64,000 bases of DNA from Streptomyces alboflavus (GCF_000716675.1 NZ_JNXT01000043.1:7998-71997), one strand, 5' to 3'; positions 25,936-35,216 are shown, counted from the stretch's first letter. Numbers and translations: made by a program. The notes: a model not told the origin generated them from the letters alone.

Positions 25936-27333
25936 ATGAGCACCACGGAGCGTCCCAGGATCCTCGTAGTAGGCGGTGGGTACGTAGGCCTGTACGCAGC
26001 TCGACGCATTCTGAAGAAGATGCGCTACGGAGAGGCGACCGTCACGGTCGTCGACCCGCGCTCGTACATGACGTACCAGCCCTTCCTCCCCGAAGCCGCG
26101 GCCGGCAGCATCTCGCCTCGGCACGTCGTCGTCCCGCTGCGACGCGTGCTGCCCAAGGCGGAAGTCCTCACCGGCCGGGTCACCACCATCGACCAGGACC
26201 GCAAGGTCGCCACGATCGCGCCGCTCGTCGGCGAGGCGTACGAGCTGCCGTTCGACTACCTGGTCATCGCGATGGGCGCGGTCTCCCGCACCTTCCCGAT
26301 CCCCGGCCTCGCCGAGCAGGGCATCGGCATGAAGGGCATCGAGGAGGCCATCGGCCTGCGCAACCACGTGCTCGAGCAGCTCGACAAGGCCGACTCCACG
26401 ACGGACGAGGAGGTCCGCCGCAAGGCGCTGACCTTCGTCTTCGTCGGCGGTGGCTTCGCCGGTGCCGAGACCATCGGCGAGGTCGAGGACATGGCCCGCG
26501 ACGCGGCCAAGTACTACAAGAGCGTGAAGCGCGAGGACATGCGCTTCCTGCTCGTCGACGTCGCCGACAAGATCCTCCCCGAGGTCGGCCCGAAGCTCGG
26601 CGCCTACGGCAAGGAGCACCTGGAAGGCCGCGGCGTCGAGGTCTACCTGAAGACCGGCATGGACTCCTGCGTGGACGGCCACGTGGTCCTCAACAACGGC
26701 CTCGAGGTCGACTCCAACACCATCGTGTGGACCGCCGGCGTCAAGCCGAACCCGGCCCTCGCGCGCTTCGGTCTGCCGCTCGGCCCCCGCGGCCACGTGG
26801 ACACCCAGACGACCCTCCAGGTCCAGGGCACCGACTACATCTGGGCCGCGGGCGACAACGCCCAGGTGCCGGACGTCGTCGGCCGCAAGGCGGGCAACGA
26901 GAACGCCTGGTGCCCGCCGAACGCCCAGCACGCGCTGCGCCAGGCCAAGGTCCTCGGCGACAACGTGATCTCCGGCATGCGGGGCTTCCCGCAGAAGGAG
27001 TACAGCCACGCCAACAAGGGCGCGGTCGCGGGCCTCGGCCTGCACAAGGGCGTCGCGATGATCGTCATGGGCAAGATGAAGATCAAGCTCAAGGGCCGTC
27101 TCGCCTGGTACATGCACCGCGCGTACCACGGCATGGCGATGCCGACGTTCAACCGCAAGATCCGCGTCTTCGCGGACTGGACGCTCGGCATGTTCCTCAA
27201 GCGCGAGGTCGTCTCGCTCGGCGCCATGGAGACGCCGCGCGAGGAGTTCTACGAGGCCGCCAAGCCGGCCCCGAAGCCCGCGGCCAAGGCCGAGGTGCCG
27301 GCCGCTCCGGTCGAGGAGAAGGCCGCTTCCTGA
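25936..27333 (+). CDS. ndh: Type II NADH dehydrogenase
   Basis: This 465-residue membrane-associated flavoprotein transfers electrons from NADH to menaquinone without proton pumping. The FAD site is ILVVGGGYVGLYAARRIL (residues 9-26). The NAD site is FVFVGGGFAGAETIGE (near 172-187). The second FAD contact is IWAAGDNAQVPD, and the C-terminal amphipathic part contains LAWYMHRAYHGM. ATG 25936 begins the conserved MSTTERPRIL. No RBS is close, but a GATACT box at 25923-25928 puts the transcription start at the ATG, so it is probably leaderless. The Rex operator upstream fits NADH-responsive control. Confidence 0.93.
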   Translation: MSTTERPRILVVGGGYVGLYAARRILKKMRYGEATVTVVDPRSYMTYQPFLPEAAAGSISPRHVVVPLRRVLPKAEVLTGRVTTIDQDRKVATIAPLVGEAYELPFDYLVIAMGAVSRTFPIPGLAEQGIGMKGIEEAIGLRNHVLEQLDKADSTTDEEVRRKALTFVFVGGGFAGAETIGEVEDMARDAAKYYKSVKREDMRFLLVDVADKILPEVGPKLGAYGKEHLEGRGVEVYLKTGMDSCVDGHVVLNNGLEVDSNTIVWTAGVKPNPALARFGLPLGPRGHVDTQTTLQVQGTDYIWAAGDNAQVPDVVGRKAGNENAWCPPNAQHALRQAKVLGDNVISGMRGFPQKEYSHANKGAVAGLGLHKGVAMIVMGKMKIKLKGRLAWYMHRAYHGMAMPTFNRKIRVFADWTLGMFLKREVVSLGAMETPREEFYEAAKPAPKPAAKAEVPAAPVEEKAAS

Positions 27334-27388
27334 CGGCCCGCGCCCAAGGCCGTCCGACGGCCTGCAGCAAGGCCCGCAGTACAGCGTG

Positions 27389-27424
27389 AAAGGGTCCCCG
27401 CCATCCGTGGTGCGGGGGCCCTTT
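27389..27424. terminator. Terminator after ndh
   Basis: A 13-bp stem with one G-U pair (AAAGGGTCCCCGC at 27389-27401, GCGGGGGCCCTTT at 27412-27424) ends in TTT. Confidence 0.75.
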
Positions 27425-27567
27425 CGGCATTCCCGGGGGCCCCTAGATGCCCACTGCACGCATTTTGCATATTCGTAACGGCGCAACGGGACTGCGCGCG
27501 CCGCCCGTTGGTGTTTACGTGGTGTTGGACCGTTCCGTTCCGGGATGTGATCACGGAGGTGTGCGCC

Positions 27568-28866
27568 ATGCAGGACGCCGCACTGCGGCTGCAGAATCTT
27601 GCCGAGCAGTTGGTGGGAACCGAGCTGCCGGTTCGAATCCGGGCCTGGGACGGTTCGGAAGCGGGGCCGCCGGGCGCCCCCACCCTCGTCGTACGCCACC
27701 GCCGTGCCCTGCGCCGCCTGTTGTGGAAGCCGGGCGAGCTGGGCCTCGCGCGGGCCTGGGTGGCCGGGGACATCGATGTCGACGGCGATCTGTACCAGGC
27801 CCTCGACCTGCTCGCCGAGTTCATCTGGGAGCGCGCCGACGACGCCCCGAGCCTCACCGAGAAGCTGCGCGACCCGCAGGTCAGAGCCGCCGCCAGGGCC
27901 CTGCTCGCGCTCGCCGCGCCGTTCCTGCCGCCGCCCGTGCCGCGCGAGGAGATGCGCAGGCCCGGCAGGCTGCACCGGCACACCAAGGGCAGCGACAAGA
28001 AGGCCATCAGCCACCACTACGACGTCGGCAACGACTTCTACGCCCTGGTGCTCGGCCCCTCGATGGTCTACTCGTGCGCCTACTGGGAGTCCCCGGACTC
28101 GACCCTCGCCGACGCCCAGCGCGACAAGCTCGACCTCATCGCCCGCAAGCTCGACCTGAAGCCCGGCATGCGGCTCCTGGACGTCGGCTGCGGCTGGGGC
28201 TCCATGGCCATCCACGCGGCCCGCGAGTACGGCGTCCGGGTCGTCGGCGTCACGCTCTCGCAGGAGCAGGCCGCGTTCGCCAGGAAGCGCATCGCCCAGG
28301 AGGGCCTCACCGACCGCATCGAGATCCGCGTCCAGGACTACCGCGACGTGCGCGACGGCCCGTACGACGCCATCTCCTCCATCGGCATGGCCGAACACGT
28401 CGGCGCCGAGCGGTACTTGGACTACGCACACGACCTGCACGCCCTCCTGAAGCCCGGCGGCCGCCTCCTGAACCACCAGATCGCCCGCCGCCCCCAGCTC
28501 GACGAGTCGGCGTACTCCGTGGACGAGTTCATCGACGCCTACGTCTTCCCCGACGGCGAGCTGGCCCCCCTCGGCACCACCGTCGGCCTCCTGGAGCGCG
28601 CGGGCTTCGAGGTCCGCGACGTGGAGTCCATCCGCGAGCACTACGCCCTCACCCTGCGCCACTGGGTCGCCAACCTGGAGGCGAACTGGCCCGAGGGCGT
28701 CCGCCTCACCAGCCCCGGCCGGGCCCGCATCTGGCGCCTCTACATGGCCGCGTCGGCCCTGGCTTTCGAGCACAACCGCATAGGGGTCAACCAGGTCCTG
28801 GCGGTGCGCACGGCCGAGGGCGGCAAGTCGGGAATGCCGCTGCGCACGAGGCAGTGGGGGGCATGA
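27568..28866 (+). CDS. cfa: Cyclopropane-fatty-acyl-phospholipid synthase-type methyltransferase
   Basis: This 432-residue SAM-dependent enzyme methylenates or methylates unsaturated acyl chains of membrane lipids. It has an N-terminal lipid-binding region. The SAM motif is LLDVGCGWGSMAIHAAREYGVRVVGVTLS, and ISHHYDVGNDFYALVLGPSMVYSCAYW (the family signature), ISSIGMAEHVG and a C-terminal HWVANLEANW follow. The start at 27568 has GGAGG 8 bases upstream. The stop codon is immediately followed by element A and then a perfect palindromic terminator. Confidence 0.9.
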   Translation: MQDAALRLQNLAEQLVGTELPVRIRAWDGSEAGPPGAPTLVVRHRRALRRLLWKPGELGLARAWVAGDIDVDGDLYQALDLLAEFIWERADDAPSLTEKLRDPQVRAAARALLALAAPFLPPPVPREEMRRPGRLHRHTKGSDKKAISHHYDVGNDFYALVLGPSMVYSCAYWESPDSTLADAQRDKLDLIARKLDLKPGMRLLDVGCGWGSMAIHAAREYGVRVVGVTLSQEQAAFARKRIAQEGLTDRIEIRVQDYRDVRDGPYDAISSIGMAEHVGAERYLDYAHDLHALLKPGGRLLNHQIARRPQLDESAYSVDEFIDAYVFPDGELAPLGTTVGLLERAGFEVRDVESIREHYALTLRHWVANLEANWPEGVRLTSPGRARIWRLYMAASALAFEHNRIGVNQVLAVRTAEGGKSGMPLRTRQWGA

Positions 28867-28932
28867 GCCCGTCCGGCGTTTGAGGACGAGCCGCGAAGCG
28901 GCAACAAGGGGGGCCAGGGGGCGAAGCCCCCG
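28867..28932 (+). repeat. Dispersed repeat, element A
   Basis: This forward copy begins directly after the cfa stop codon: GCCCGTCCGGCGTTTGAGGA, then CCGCGAAGCGG, then GGGGGCGAAGCCCCC. The GGGATTGGGG tail is missing. Confidence 0.9.
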
Positions 28933-28940
28933 TATGACGA

Positions 28941-28974
28941 CGGGGCCCCGGGTGCGCGCGCACCCGGGGCCCCG
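28941..28974. terminator. Perfect 34-bp palindrome between convergent genes
   Basis: The sequence from 28941 to 28974 is its own reverse complement (17-bp arms, no loop). It lies between cfa (plus) and the FtsX-like permease (minus), so it should terminate both. Confidence 0.75.
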
Positions 28975-28992
28975 CTCAGCACAGCGCAAGCG

Positions 28993-31509
28993 TCACTCGG
29001 ACTTGATCGCCTGCAAGGGGTTCAACCGCGCCGCGGACCGGGCGGGCCAGACGGCGGCCAGGACACCGACCACACCCGCGATGGCGAGGAAGATCAGGAT
29101 CCGGCCGACGGGCACCTCCATGGAGTACGTGGACACGGTCCCGGAGATGGAGTCTCCGGCGACCCACCCGAGGAAGAGGCCGAGGCCGACGCCGAGCACC
29201 GCGCCGAACAGCGAGATGACGACCGACTCCAGGCGCACCATCTGCTTGATCTTCGCCCGGTCGAGCCCGATGGCGCGGAGCATCCCGATCTCGTGCTTCC
29301 GCTCGAAGACGGACATCGCCAGGGTGTTGATGACACCGAGGACGGCGACGAGGATCGCCATGGCGAGCAGGCCGTACAGCATGTTCAGGAGCATGTTGAT
29401 GGCGCCGCCGACCTCGTTGCTGATGTCGTCCTTGTCCTGGATCTTGATGGCGGGGTTGTCGCCGAGGGCCTTCACGATGGCGTCCTCGGCCTTGCCGGAC
29501 GCGCCGTCCTTCATCTTCAACAGGACCTGCTGGTCCTGGACCTTCGACAGGTGCGGCGTGACGATCGGGGTGGGCGTGAAGAGGCCGTCGATCATCTCGT
29601 TGGGCTTGTAGACGCCCGCGACCTTCAGCCGGGTGGTCTTGTCGTCGTCGAACTTCACCGTGACGGTGTCACCGGCCTTGAGGCCCTTGGCGTCGGCCGT
29701 CTCCTTGTCGACGAGGGCGGAGTCGCCCTTGAGCGCGGCCGCGGAGCCGCTGGTGAAGTCCAGGCCGACGAGCTTGTCGAAGGACTTGGGGTCGACGCCG
29801 GAGACCCGGGTGTCGCGGCCGTCGGCCTCGCCCCAGGTGGTGCGCAGGGCGCTGCTGGCCTCGACCTCGGGCAGCTCGGCCAGCTTGTCGTGGACCTTGG
29901 GGGTCAGCGGCTGGAAGTTGGCCATCGAGACGGCGTAGTCGGCCTTCAGGGAGTCCGTGGCCATCTTGTTGATGGCGCTGCCCATGGAGACGGCGACGAC
30001 GGTCATCGCGGTGATGAGGGTCAGACCGATCATCAGGGCCGACGCGGTGGAGGCGGTGCGGCGCGGGTTGCGGACCGAGTTGAGGCGGGCCAGCTTGCCG
30101 GTGACGCCGAAGGGCTTCAGGAGCGGGCCCGAGCCGGCGATGAAGGGGCGGGAGAGCAGCGGCGTGAGGACGATGACGCCGACGAGGATCGTCGCGGCGC
30201 CCCCGGACTTCACGTAGTTGTCCTCCATGAACAGCATGACCGCGCCGAGGGCGACGAGCAGCGAGCCGATGGTGTTGCGTACGACGAGGCCGCGCATCGT
30301 GGGCGAGGCGTGCACGCTGTTCATCGCGGCGACCGGCGGGATCTTCGCGGCGCGGCGTCCTGGCAGCCAGGCGGCGAGCATGGTCACGACGACACCGATG
30401 ATCAGGGCCGTGACGATCGTGGTCGGGCCGATGACCAGCGGGCCGTCGGGCAGCGAGGCGCCGCCCGCGTTCATCAGGGACTCCAGGCCGACGGCGACGC
30501 CGATGCCGAGCGCGAAGCCCGCGACGGCGGCGACCAGGCCGACGATGAACGCCTCGATGAGCACCGAGCGCGTGACCTGGCGGCGGGACGCGCCGACGGC
30601 GCGCATCAGGGCCAGCTCCTTGGTGCGCTGGGCGACCAGCATGGTGAAGGTGTTGGCGATGATGAAGATGCCGACGAACAGCGCGATGCCGGCGAAGATC
30701 AGCAGCACCTGGCTCATGGAGCTGGTGTTCTGCTCGATCATGCGGTCCTGCTCGTCCTTCAGCGAGGCGCCGGTCTCGGCCTCGGTGTCCTTCGGCAGGA
30801 TCTTCTCGACGGCGCCCTTGAGGGCGGTCTCCGACGTACCGGCGGCGGCCTTCACGTCGATCTCGTCGTACTCGGACTTGCCGAGGACCTTGCGCGCGGT
30901 GTCGTTGTCGAAGACGACGAGGCTGCCGCCCGCGACGACGCTGCCGTCGTCGGTGTCGAAGATGCCGCTGACCTTGGCGGTCTTCACGGGTCCGTCGGTG
31001 GAGTAGCGGACCGTGTCGCCGACCTTGTAGCCGGTGCGGTCGGCGGTGCGGCTGTCCAGGGCGATGTCACCGGCCGACTTCGGGGCGGCGCCCTCGGCGA
31101 AGTCGTAGCGCGGGTCCTTGCCGTCCTTGCCGGGGAAGTAGTTGGCGCCCGTGGTGCCCCACTCGCCGCCGACCAGCTTGCCGTCCTTGTCGGCGAGCGC
31201 GGTGAAGCCGGAGACGCTGCCGAGGGCCGACGTGGCGCCGGGCAGCTTCCCGGCCCGCGTGAGCAGGGAGTCCGTCAGCCGGTCCGGCTGCTTGGCCTCC
31301 TGGCCGTCGTCCCGGGAGCCGCCGTCGGGCTTGATGGCGACGGAGACGTGGTCGAAGCTCTTGGCCGACTTGTTCTTGTAGGCGGAGCCGAAGGTGTCGG
31401 TGAAGACCAGGGTGCCGGAGACGAACGCGACGCCGAGCATGACGGCGAGCACGGTCATCAACAGCCTGGCCTTGTGCGCGAGCACGTTGCGCAGGGCGGT
31501 ACGGAACAT
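28993..31509 (-). CDS. ABC transporter permease, FtsX/MacB-like
   Basis: This 838-residue membrane protein has an N-terminal span (KARLLMTVLAVMLGVAFVSGTLVF), a large extracytoplasmic MacB-type core, and a first FtsX domain with four spans (MSQVLLIFAGIALFVGIFIIANTFTMLVAQRTKELALMRAVGASRRQV). A second core and a second FtsX domain follow (NMLYGLLAMAILVAVLGVINTLAMSVFERKHEIGMLRAIGLDRAKI). The two FtsX domains on one chain make it a self-sufficient permease for the ATPase encoded upstream. Substrate not predictable (lipoprotein, lipid or drug). ATG 31509 starts MFRTALRNVLAHKARL, the family start. Confidence 0.9.
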   Translation of the reverse strand: MFRTALRNVLAHKARLLMTVLAVMLGVAFVSGTLVFTDTFGSAYKNKSAKSFDHVSVAIKPDGGSRDDGQEAKQPDRLTDSLLTRAGKLPGATSALGSVSGFTALADKDGKLVGGEWGTTGANYFPGKDGKDPRYDFAEGAAPKSAGDIALDSRTADRTGYKVGDTVRYSTDGPVKTAKVSGIFDTDDGSVVAGGSLVVFDNDTARKVLGKSEYDEIDVKAAAGTSETALKGAVEKILPKDTEAETGASLKDEQDRMIEQNTSSMSQVLLIFAGIALFVGIFIIANTFTMLVAQRTKELALMRAVGASRRQVTRSVLIEAFIVGLVAAVAGFALGIGVAVGLESLMNAGGASLPDGPLVIGPTTIVTALIIGVVVTMLAAWLPGRRAAKIPPVAAMNSVHASPTMRGLVVRNTIGSLLVALGAVMLFMEDNYVKSGGAATILVGVIVLTPLLSRPFIAGSGPLLKPFGVTGKLARLNSVRNPRRTASTASALMIGLTLITAMTVVAVSMGSAINKMATDSLKADYAVSMANFQPLTPKVHDKLAELPEVEASSALRTTWGEADGRDTRVSGVDPKSFDKLVGLDFTSGSAAALKGDSALVDKETADAKGLKAGDTVTVKFDDDKTTRLKVAGVYKPNEMIDGLFTPTPIVTPHLSKVQDQQVLLKMKDGASGKAEDAIVKALGDNPAIKIQDKDDISNEVGGAINMLLNMLYGLLAMAILVAVLGVINTLAMSVFERKHEIGMLRAIGLDRAKIKQMVRLESVVISLFGAVLGVGLGLFLGWVAGDSISGTVSTYSMEVPVGRILIFLAIAGVVGVLAAVWPARSAARLNPLQAIKSE

Positions 31510-31554
31510 GGGTGAGTCCAGGTGAGTGTGCACGGTGAGGTGCAGGAGGCTGTG

Positions 31555-31612
31555 GGGGCGCCCCGTAGGGGCGCGGGGAACTGCGCGACCAGCCACAACA
31601 GGCCCGCAGCCC
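31555..31612 (-). repeat. Dispersed Streptomyces repeat, element C (single copy here)
   Basis: The stretch CGCCCCGTAGGGGCG followed by CGGGGAACTGCGCGACCAGC matches, from memory, a very common Streptomyces intergenic repeat. It lies between the ATPase and permease genes of one transporter, with a GCGCCCC/GGGGCGC hairpin. Confidence 0.6.
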
Positions 31613-31665
31613 CGGCGAGAGCTCAGCCCTCGCGGCGGTGGGGCGACCGGCGGGGCCGACCAGCG

Positions 31666-32439
31666 CTAGCTGGTCCGGCCCTTCGCGTCGAAGTGCTTCA
31701 TCCGGTCGAGCACCCCGTCAGCGGTCGGCTGCAGCATCTCGTCCACGATCCGCCCGTCGGCCAGGAAGATCACCCGGTCGGCGTACGAGGCGGCGACCGG
31801 GTCGTGGGTCACCATGACGACGGTCTGCCCCAGCTCACGCACCGAGTTCCGCAGGAAGCCGAGAACCTCGGCGCCGGACCGCGAGTCCAGGTTCCCGGTC
31901 GGCTCGTCCCCGAAGATGATCTCCGGCTGGGAGGCAAGCGCACGGGCCACGGCGACACGCTGCTGCTGACCGCCGGACAGCTCGGTCGGCCGGTGGGACA
32001 GGCGCCCGGCCAGACCCACCATGGAGATGACCTGCTCCAGCCACTGCTTGTTCGGCTTGCGGCCCGCGATGTCCATGGGGAGCGTGATGTTCTCCAGGGC
32101 GGTCAGCGTCGGCAGCAGATTGAAGGCCTGGAAGATGAACCCGATCTTGTCCCGGCGGAGCTTGGTGAGCTGCTTGTCCTTGAGGGTGGACAGCTCGGTG
32201 TCCCCGATGCGCACGGAGCCGCCGCTGAAGCTGTCCAGGCCCGCCACGCAGTGCATCAGCGTGGACTTGCCGGAGCCCGAGGGGCCCATGATCGCGGTGA
32301 ACTCGCCCTGCCCGAAGTCCACGGAGACATGGTCCAGAGCGACCACCTGGGTCTCACCCTGGCCGTACACCTTGGACAGATCCGTGGCGCGTGCGGCCAC
32401 CTGGGTGGCGCGGGCGGCGAAGGAAGTGGTGGTGGTCAC
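31666..32439 (-). CDS. ABC transporter ATP-binding protein, MacB/LolD type
   Basis: This 257-residue cytosolic ATPase partners the FtsX-like permease downstream. Walker A is GPSGSGKST, the Q-loop is FIFQAFNLLPTLTALENI, the signature is LSGGQQQRVAVARAL, Walker B is IIFGDEPTGNLDS and the H-loop is VTHD. All catalytic residues are present. I start at GTG 32439 (AGGAG 9 bases upstream). An in-frame ATG at 32490 lacks an RBS. The 156-base gap before the permease contains element C, so the two genes may not be equally expressed. Confidence 0.92.
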   Translation of the reverse strand: MTTTTSFAARATQVAARATDLSKVYGQGETQVVALDHVSVDFGQGEFTAIMGPSGSGKSTLMHCVAGLDSFSGGSVRIGDTELSTLKDKQLTKLRRDKIGFIFQAFNLLPTLTALENITLPMDIAGRKPNKQWLEQVISMVGLAGRLSHRPTELSGGQQQRVAVARALASQPEIIFGDEPTGNLDSRSGAEVLGFLRNSVRELGQTVVMVTHDPVAASYADRVIFLADGRIVDEMLQPTADGVLDRMKHFDAKGRTS

Positions 32440-32912
32440 GGGCGGATGCTCCTGTCGGGACGGCGAGTGGGGTACGTACTCCATCGTCACGGCGGAACGG
32501 CCCCGTGGAGTCAGCCGCTGTTCCGGTTCCTGGGGGCGACTCCGGTCGGACTCGGTGGGGGCATGTCATACCTGGGGATGACGGGCGGCCCCTACTCGGG
32601 ATCGGGGCCGTGCTCCCTTGTACGGGTGTTCACGAGGCCTTCGGACAGGGGTCACGGCAGGGGTCATCAGGGGGCGCTAAAGGGGCGGGGAAACACGGCG
32701 CGGACGTGTCGCCCGTGGACGGCTAAATTCCGTCAATTCCCTCACCGGCGCGTGCCCCCGCCCACAGGGCCGATGGCAAGTACCACCGGCCAGTACCGCG
32801 TGCTGATGCACCCTCAGACGTCAATAAAATAAGACAACGTCGGGCTGTCGTTCCGCTGTTCGGGGGATGCCTCCCGATAAGGTCGAAGCCTTGTTGCGGA
32901 GCCCACGCACCT
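32440..32912. other. Non-coding spacer upstream of the ABC operon and bldA
   Basis: No credible gene is seen. It holds a small dyad GTCAT-N8-ATGAC (32565-32582) near a possible minus-strand promoter, an AT-rich patch (TCAATAAAATAAGACAACG near 32821-32839), and a GATAAG box at 32876-32881 that could be the -10 of bldA. Confidence 0.5.
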
Positions 32913-32996
32913 GCCCGGATGGTGGAATGCAGACACGGCGAGCTTAAACCTCGCTGCCCCTTAGCGGGCGTACCGGTTCAAGTCCGGTTCCGGGCA
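32913..32996 (+). tRNA. bldA: tRNA-Leu (anticodon UAA), bldA
   Basis: This is a type II tRNA. The acceptor stem is GCCCGGA (32913-32919) with TCCGGGC (32989-32995) and discriminator A at 32996. The anticodon arm is GCGAG-CTTAAAC-CTCGC, with anticodon TAA at 32945-32947. A long variable arm (CTGCCCCTTAGCGGGCG) and the T-arm CCGGTTCAAGTCCGG follow. CCA is not fully encoded. This is the only tRNA reading the rare UUA codon in Streptomyces, so it gates development and antibiotic production. I noticed no TTA codon in the intact genes of this window. Confidence 0.97.
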
Positions 32997-33085
32997 CCTC
33001 CGCCCCCTTTCCCGTCACCACAGGCGCGGCGCGTCCCGTACGCGCACGGGCGGCGCGCTCCCGCGCGCCGCCGCGTGACGGATCG

Positions 33086-33883
33086 TCAACTCGACGGGGC
33101 CTGCTCGCTCTTGATCAGCGCGAACGGCGCGCCCGCGGGGTCGGTCAGCATGGCCATCCGGCCGATCCCGGGGGCGTCCATCGGCGGGATGAGCGTCGTG
33201 CCCCCGGCCTCAAGACCCTTGGCGTAGACCGCGTCGCAGTCGGCCACCTCGAAGTACGGATGCCACTCCGGGCCCGAGCCCGCGTCCAGGTTGTCCTGGT
33301 GGAGCTGCATCAGGCCGCCGTGGCTGTTGTCCTCCGTGCCGCCCGCCGGGGTCAGCACGGTGTACGTCATGCCCTGGCCCATGTCCATGTCGGTGAGCTG
33401 CCAGGAGAACACCGCGCGGTAGAAGTCCTTCGCCGCCGCCGCGTCCGTGGTGTACAGCTCGGCCCAGGTCAGCGAATTGGGCGTGTTCACGAGGTCCACG
33501 CCCTTGGTGTCGCCCGGCTGCCAGACGGCGAAGTCCGCGCCCGCCGGGTCGCTGAACTGGCCCATCCGGCCGAAGCTGAACACATCGTCCGGGGGCACCC
33601 GCACCGTGCCGCCCGCCTGCTCGACGGCCTTGGCGGTGGCGTCCGCGTCCGCCGTGTGGAAGTACAGCGTCCAGGCGGAGGACGCGCCCTCCTCGGTCAG
33701 CGGGCCGAGCCCGGCGACGGTCTTCTCGTCCTGCACGAAGAAGCCGTACCCGCCGCCCTGCGGGCCCGCCGACTGGAACTGCCAGCCGAAGACGGCGGAG
33801 TAGAACGACACCGCGGCGTCGGTGTCCGGTGCACCTAGATCCAGCCAGTTCGGAGCGCCGGGGACGAAGTCGGTGGAAAGCAT
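33086..33883 (-). CDS. VOC-superfamily protein (two glyoxalase/bleomycin-resistance-type domains)
   Basis: This 265-residue cytosolic protein is made of two VOC modules (about 8-125 and 140-262), each with paired beta-alpha-beta-beta-beta units: PNWLDLGAPDTDAAVSFYSAVFGWQF and LTWAELYTTDAAAAKDFYRAVFSWQL, each ending FADPAG/LTDPAG-type strands (QFSDPAGADFAVW, MLTDPAGAPFALI). The tandem layout resembles Streptomyces proteins annotated as hydroxylases or 27-kDa antigen Cfp30B. The metal site and substrate are not defined. Confidence 0.85.
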   Translation of the reverse strand: MLSTDFVPGAPNWLDLGAPDTDAAVSFYSAVFGWQFQSAGPQGGGYGFFVQDEKTVAGLGPLTEEGASSAWTLYFHTADADATAKAVEQAGGTVRVPPDDVFSFGRMGQFSDPAGADFAVWQPGDTKGVDLVNTPNSLTWAELYTTDAAAAKDFYRAVFSWQLTDMDMGQGMTYTVLTPAGGTEDNSHGGLMQLHQDNLDAGSGPEWHPYFEVADCDAVYAKGLEAGGTTLIPPMDAPGIGRMAMLTDPAGAPFALIKSEQAPSS

Positions 33884-34005
33884 GGTCCTGCCCTTCGAAG
33901 GTGGGTTCCTGGGCTCTTCTCAGCATGGCAGCCGCCCCTGACAACCGCGCCACGAGCGCGGGGGCACCAGGGGCGCGGAGTCGGCCCCGGCGCGCCGCCC
34001 CACCG

Positions 34006-34034
34006 TTGACACCCGCCCCGGGCGGCCCGACACT
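34006..34034 (+). promoter_or_regulatory. Leaderless promoter of pobA
   Basis: TTGACA (34006-34011), a 17-base spacer and GACACT (34029-34034) sit 3-6 bases before the GTG/ATG start, so transcription should begin at the start codon. Confidence 0.55.
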
Positions 34035-34040
34035 CCCGTG

Positions 34041-35216
34041 ATGCGCACCACCGTCGCGATCATCGGAGCGGGCCCCGCGGGCCTCCTGCTCGCCCGTCTC
34101 CTGGACGCCGCCGGCATCGAGTCCGTCGTCCTGGAGAGCCACGACCGCGCCTACGTGGAGCGGCGCCAGCGCGCCGGGATCCTGGAGCACGGCACGGCCG
34201 ACGCGCTGCGGGCCGCCGGGGCGGGCGCCCGCATGGACCGCGAGGGCCTGCGCCACACCGGCATCGAGCTGCGCTTCGAGGGCCGCAGGCACCGCGTCGA
34301 CTTCCCCTCCCTGACCGGCGGCCGCTCGGTGACCGTCTACGCCCAGACGGAGGTCTGCAAGGACCTGATCGCCCTGCGGTTCCGGGGCGGCGGCCCGCTG
34401 CTCTTCGGGGCCGAGGCGCTCGCCGTCGAGGACGCCGACACCGACGCGCCACGGGTGCGCTACCGCCACGAGGGCCGTGAGAGCGTCCTGCACTGCGCGT
34501 ACGTCGCCGGGTGCGACGGCTACTGGGGCGTGTCCCGGGCCGCGGTGCCCGCCGCGCTCTCCCGGACGTACGAGCGCAGGTACCCCTACGCCTGGCTCGG
34601 GGTCCTCGCCGACGCGCCGCCCTCCCACGACGAGCTGGTCTACGCGCGGCACGACCGCGGCTTCGCCCTCCTGAGCATGCGCTCGCCCACGGTCTCCCGC
34701 CTCTACCTCCAGGTCCCCGAGTCCACCCGGGCGGCCGACTGGAGCGAGCGGGCGATCTGGGACGAGCTGGACCTGCGGCTCGCCACCGACGGCGGCGGGC
34801 GGCTCGCGCGCGGCCCGATCACGGCCACCTCCGTCACCCCGATGCGCTCCCACGTCCACGAGCCGATGCGGCACGGCAGGCTCTTCCTCGCCGGTGACGC
34901 CGCCCACATCGTGCCGCCCACCGGCGCCAAGGGCCTGAACCTGGCCGTGGGCGACGTCGTCACCCTCGCCCGCGCCCTGGTCGCCCACCACACCGACGGC
35001 GACCCCACGGGCCTCGACACGTACTCCGCGACCTGTCTGCGCCGGGTCTGGCAGGCCGAGCGGTTCGCGTACGCGATGACGGCCATGCTGCACCGCGACC
35101 CCGACGCCACCCCCTTCGACGACCGGCTCCAGCTGGCCCGCCTCGACCGGATCGCCACGTCCCGGGCGGCGGCGACGGACCTGGCCGAGAGCTACACGGG
35201 TCTGCCGTTCGACTGA
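34041..35216 (+). CDS. pobA: 4-Hydroxybenzoate 3-monooxygenase (p-hydroxybenzoate hydroxylase)
   Basis: This 391-residue FAD enzyme converts 4-hydroxybenzoate plus NAD(P)H and O2 to protocatechuate, feeding the beta-ketoadipate pathway. The FAD fingerprint is VAIIGAGPAGLLLARLLDAAGI. The PobA-specific ERRQRAGILEHGTADAL, CDGYWGVSR (the DG motif) and GDAAHIVPPTGAKGLNLAVGDV follow. GTG 34038 directly precedes ATG 34041, and either could serve on the leaderless transcript. Protocatechuate genes are not in the window. Confidence 0.92.
   Translation: MRTTVAIIGAGPAGLLLARLLDAAGIESVVLESHDRAYVERRQRAGILEHGTADALRAAGAGARMDREGLRHTGIELRFEGRRHRVDFPSLTGGRSVTVYAQTEVCKDLIALRFRGGGPLLFGAEALAVEDADTDAPRVRYRHEGRESVLHCAYVAGCDGYWGVSRAAVPAALSRTYERRYPYAWLGVLADAPPSHDELVYARHDRGFALLSMRSPTVSRLYLQVPESTRAADWSERAIWDELDLRLATDGGGRLARGPITATSVTPMRSHVHEPMRHGRLFLAGDAAHIVPPTGAKGLNLAVGDVVTLARALVAHHTDGDPTGLDTYSATCLRRVWQAERFAYAMTAMLHRDPDATPFDDRLQLARLDRIATSRAAATDLAESYTGLPFD

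Noticed and set aside
25768..28989. 1073-codon minus-strand frame across ndh and cfa
   Set aside because: Antisense shadow of two clear enzymes; no recognisable domain, and its end lies in element A and the terminator.
29293..31515. 740-codon plus-strand frame across the FtsX-like permease
   Set aside because: Asp/Glu/Gly/Leu-rich shadow of a membrane protein gene; no start signal or domain.
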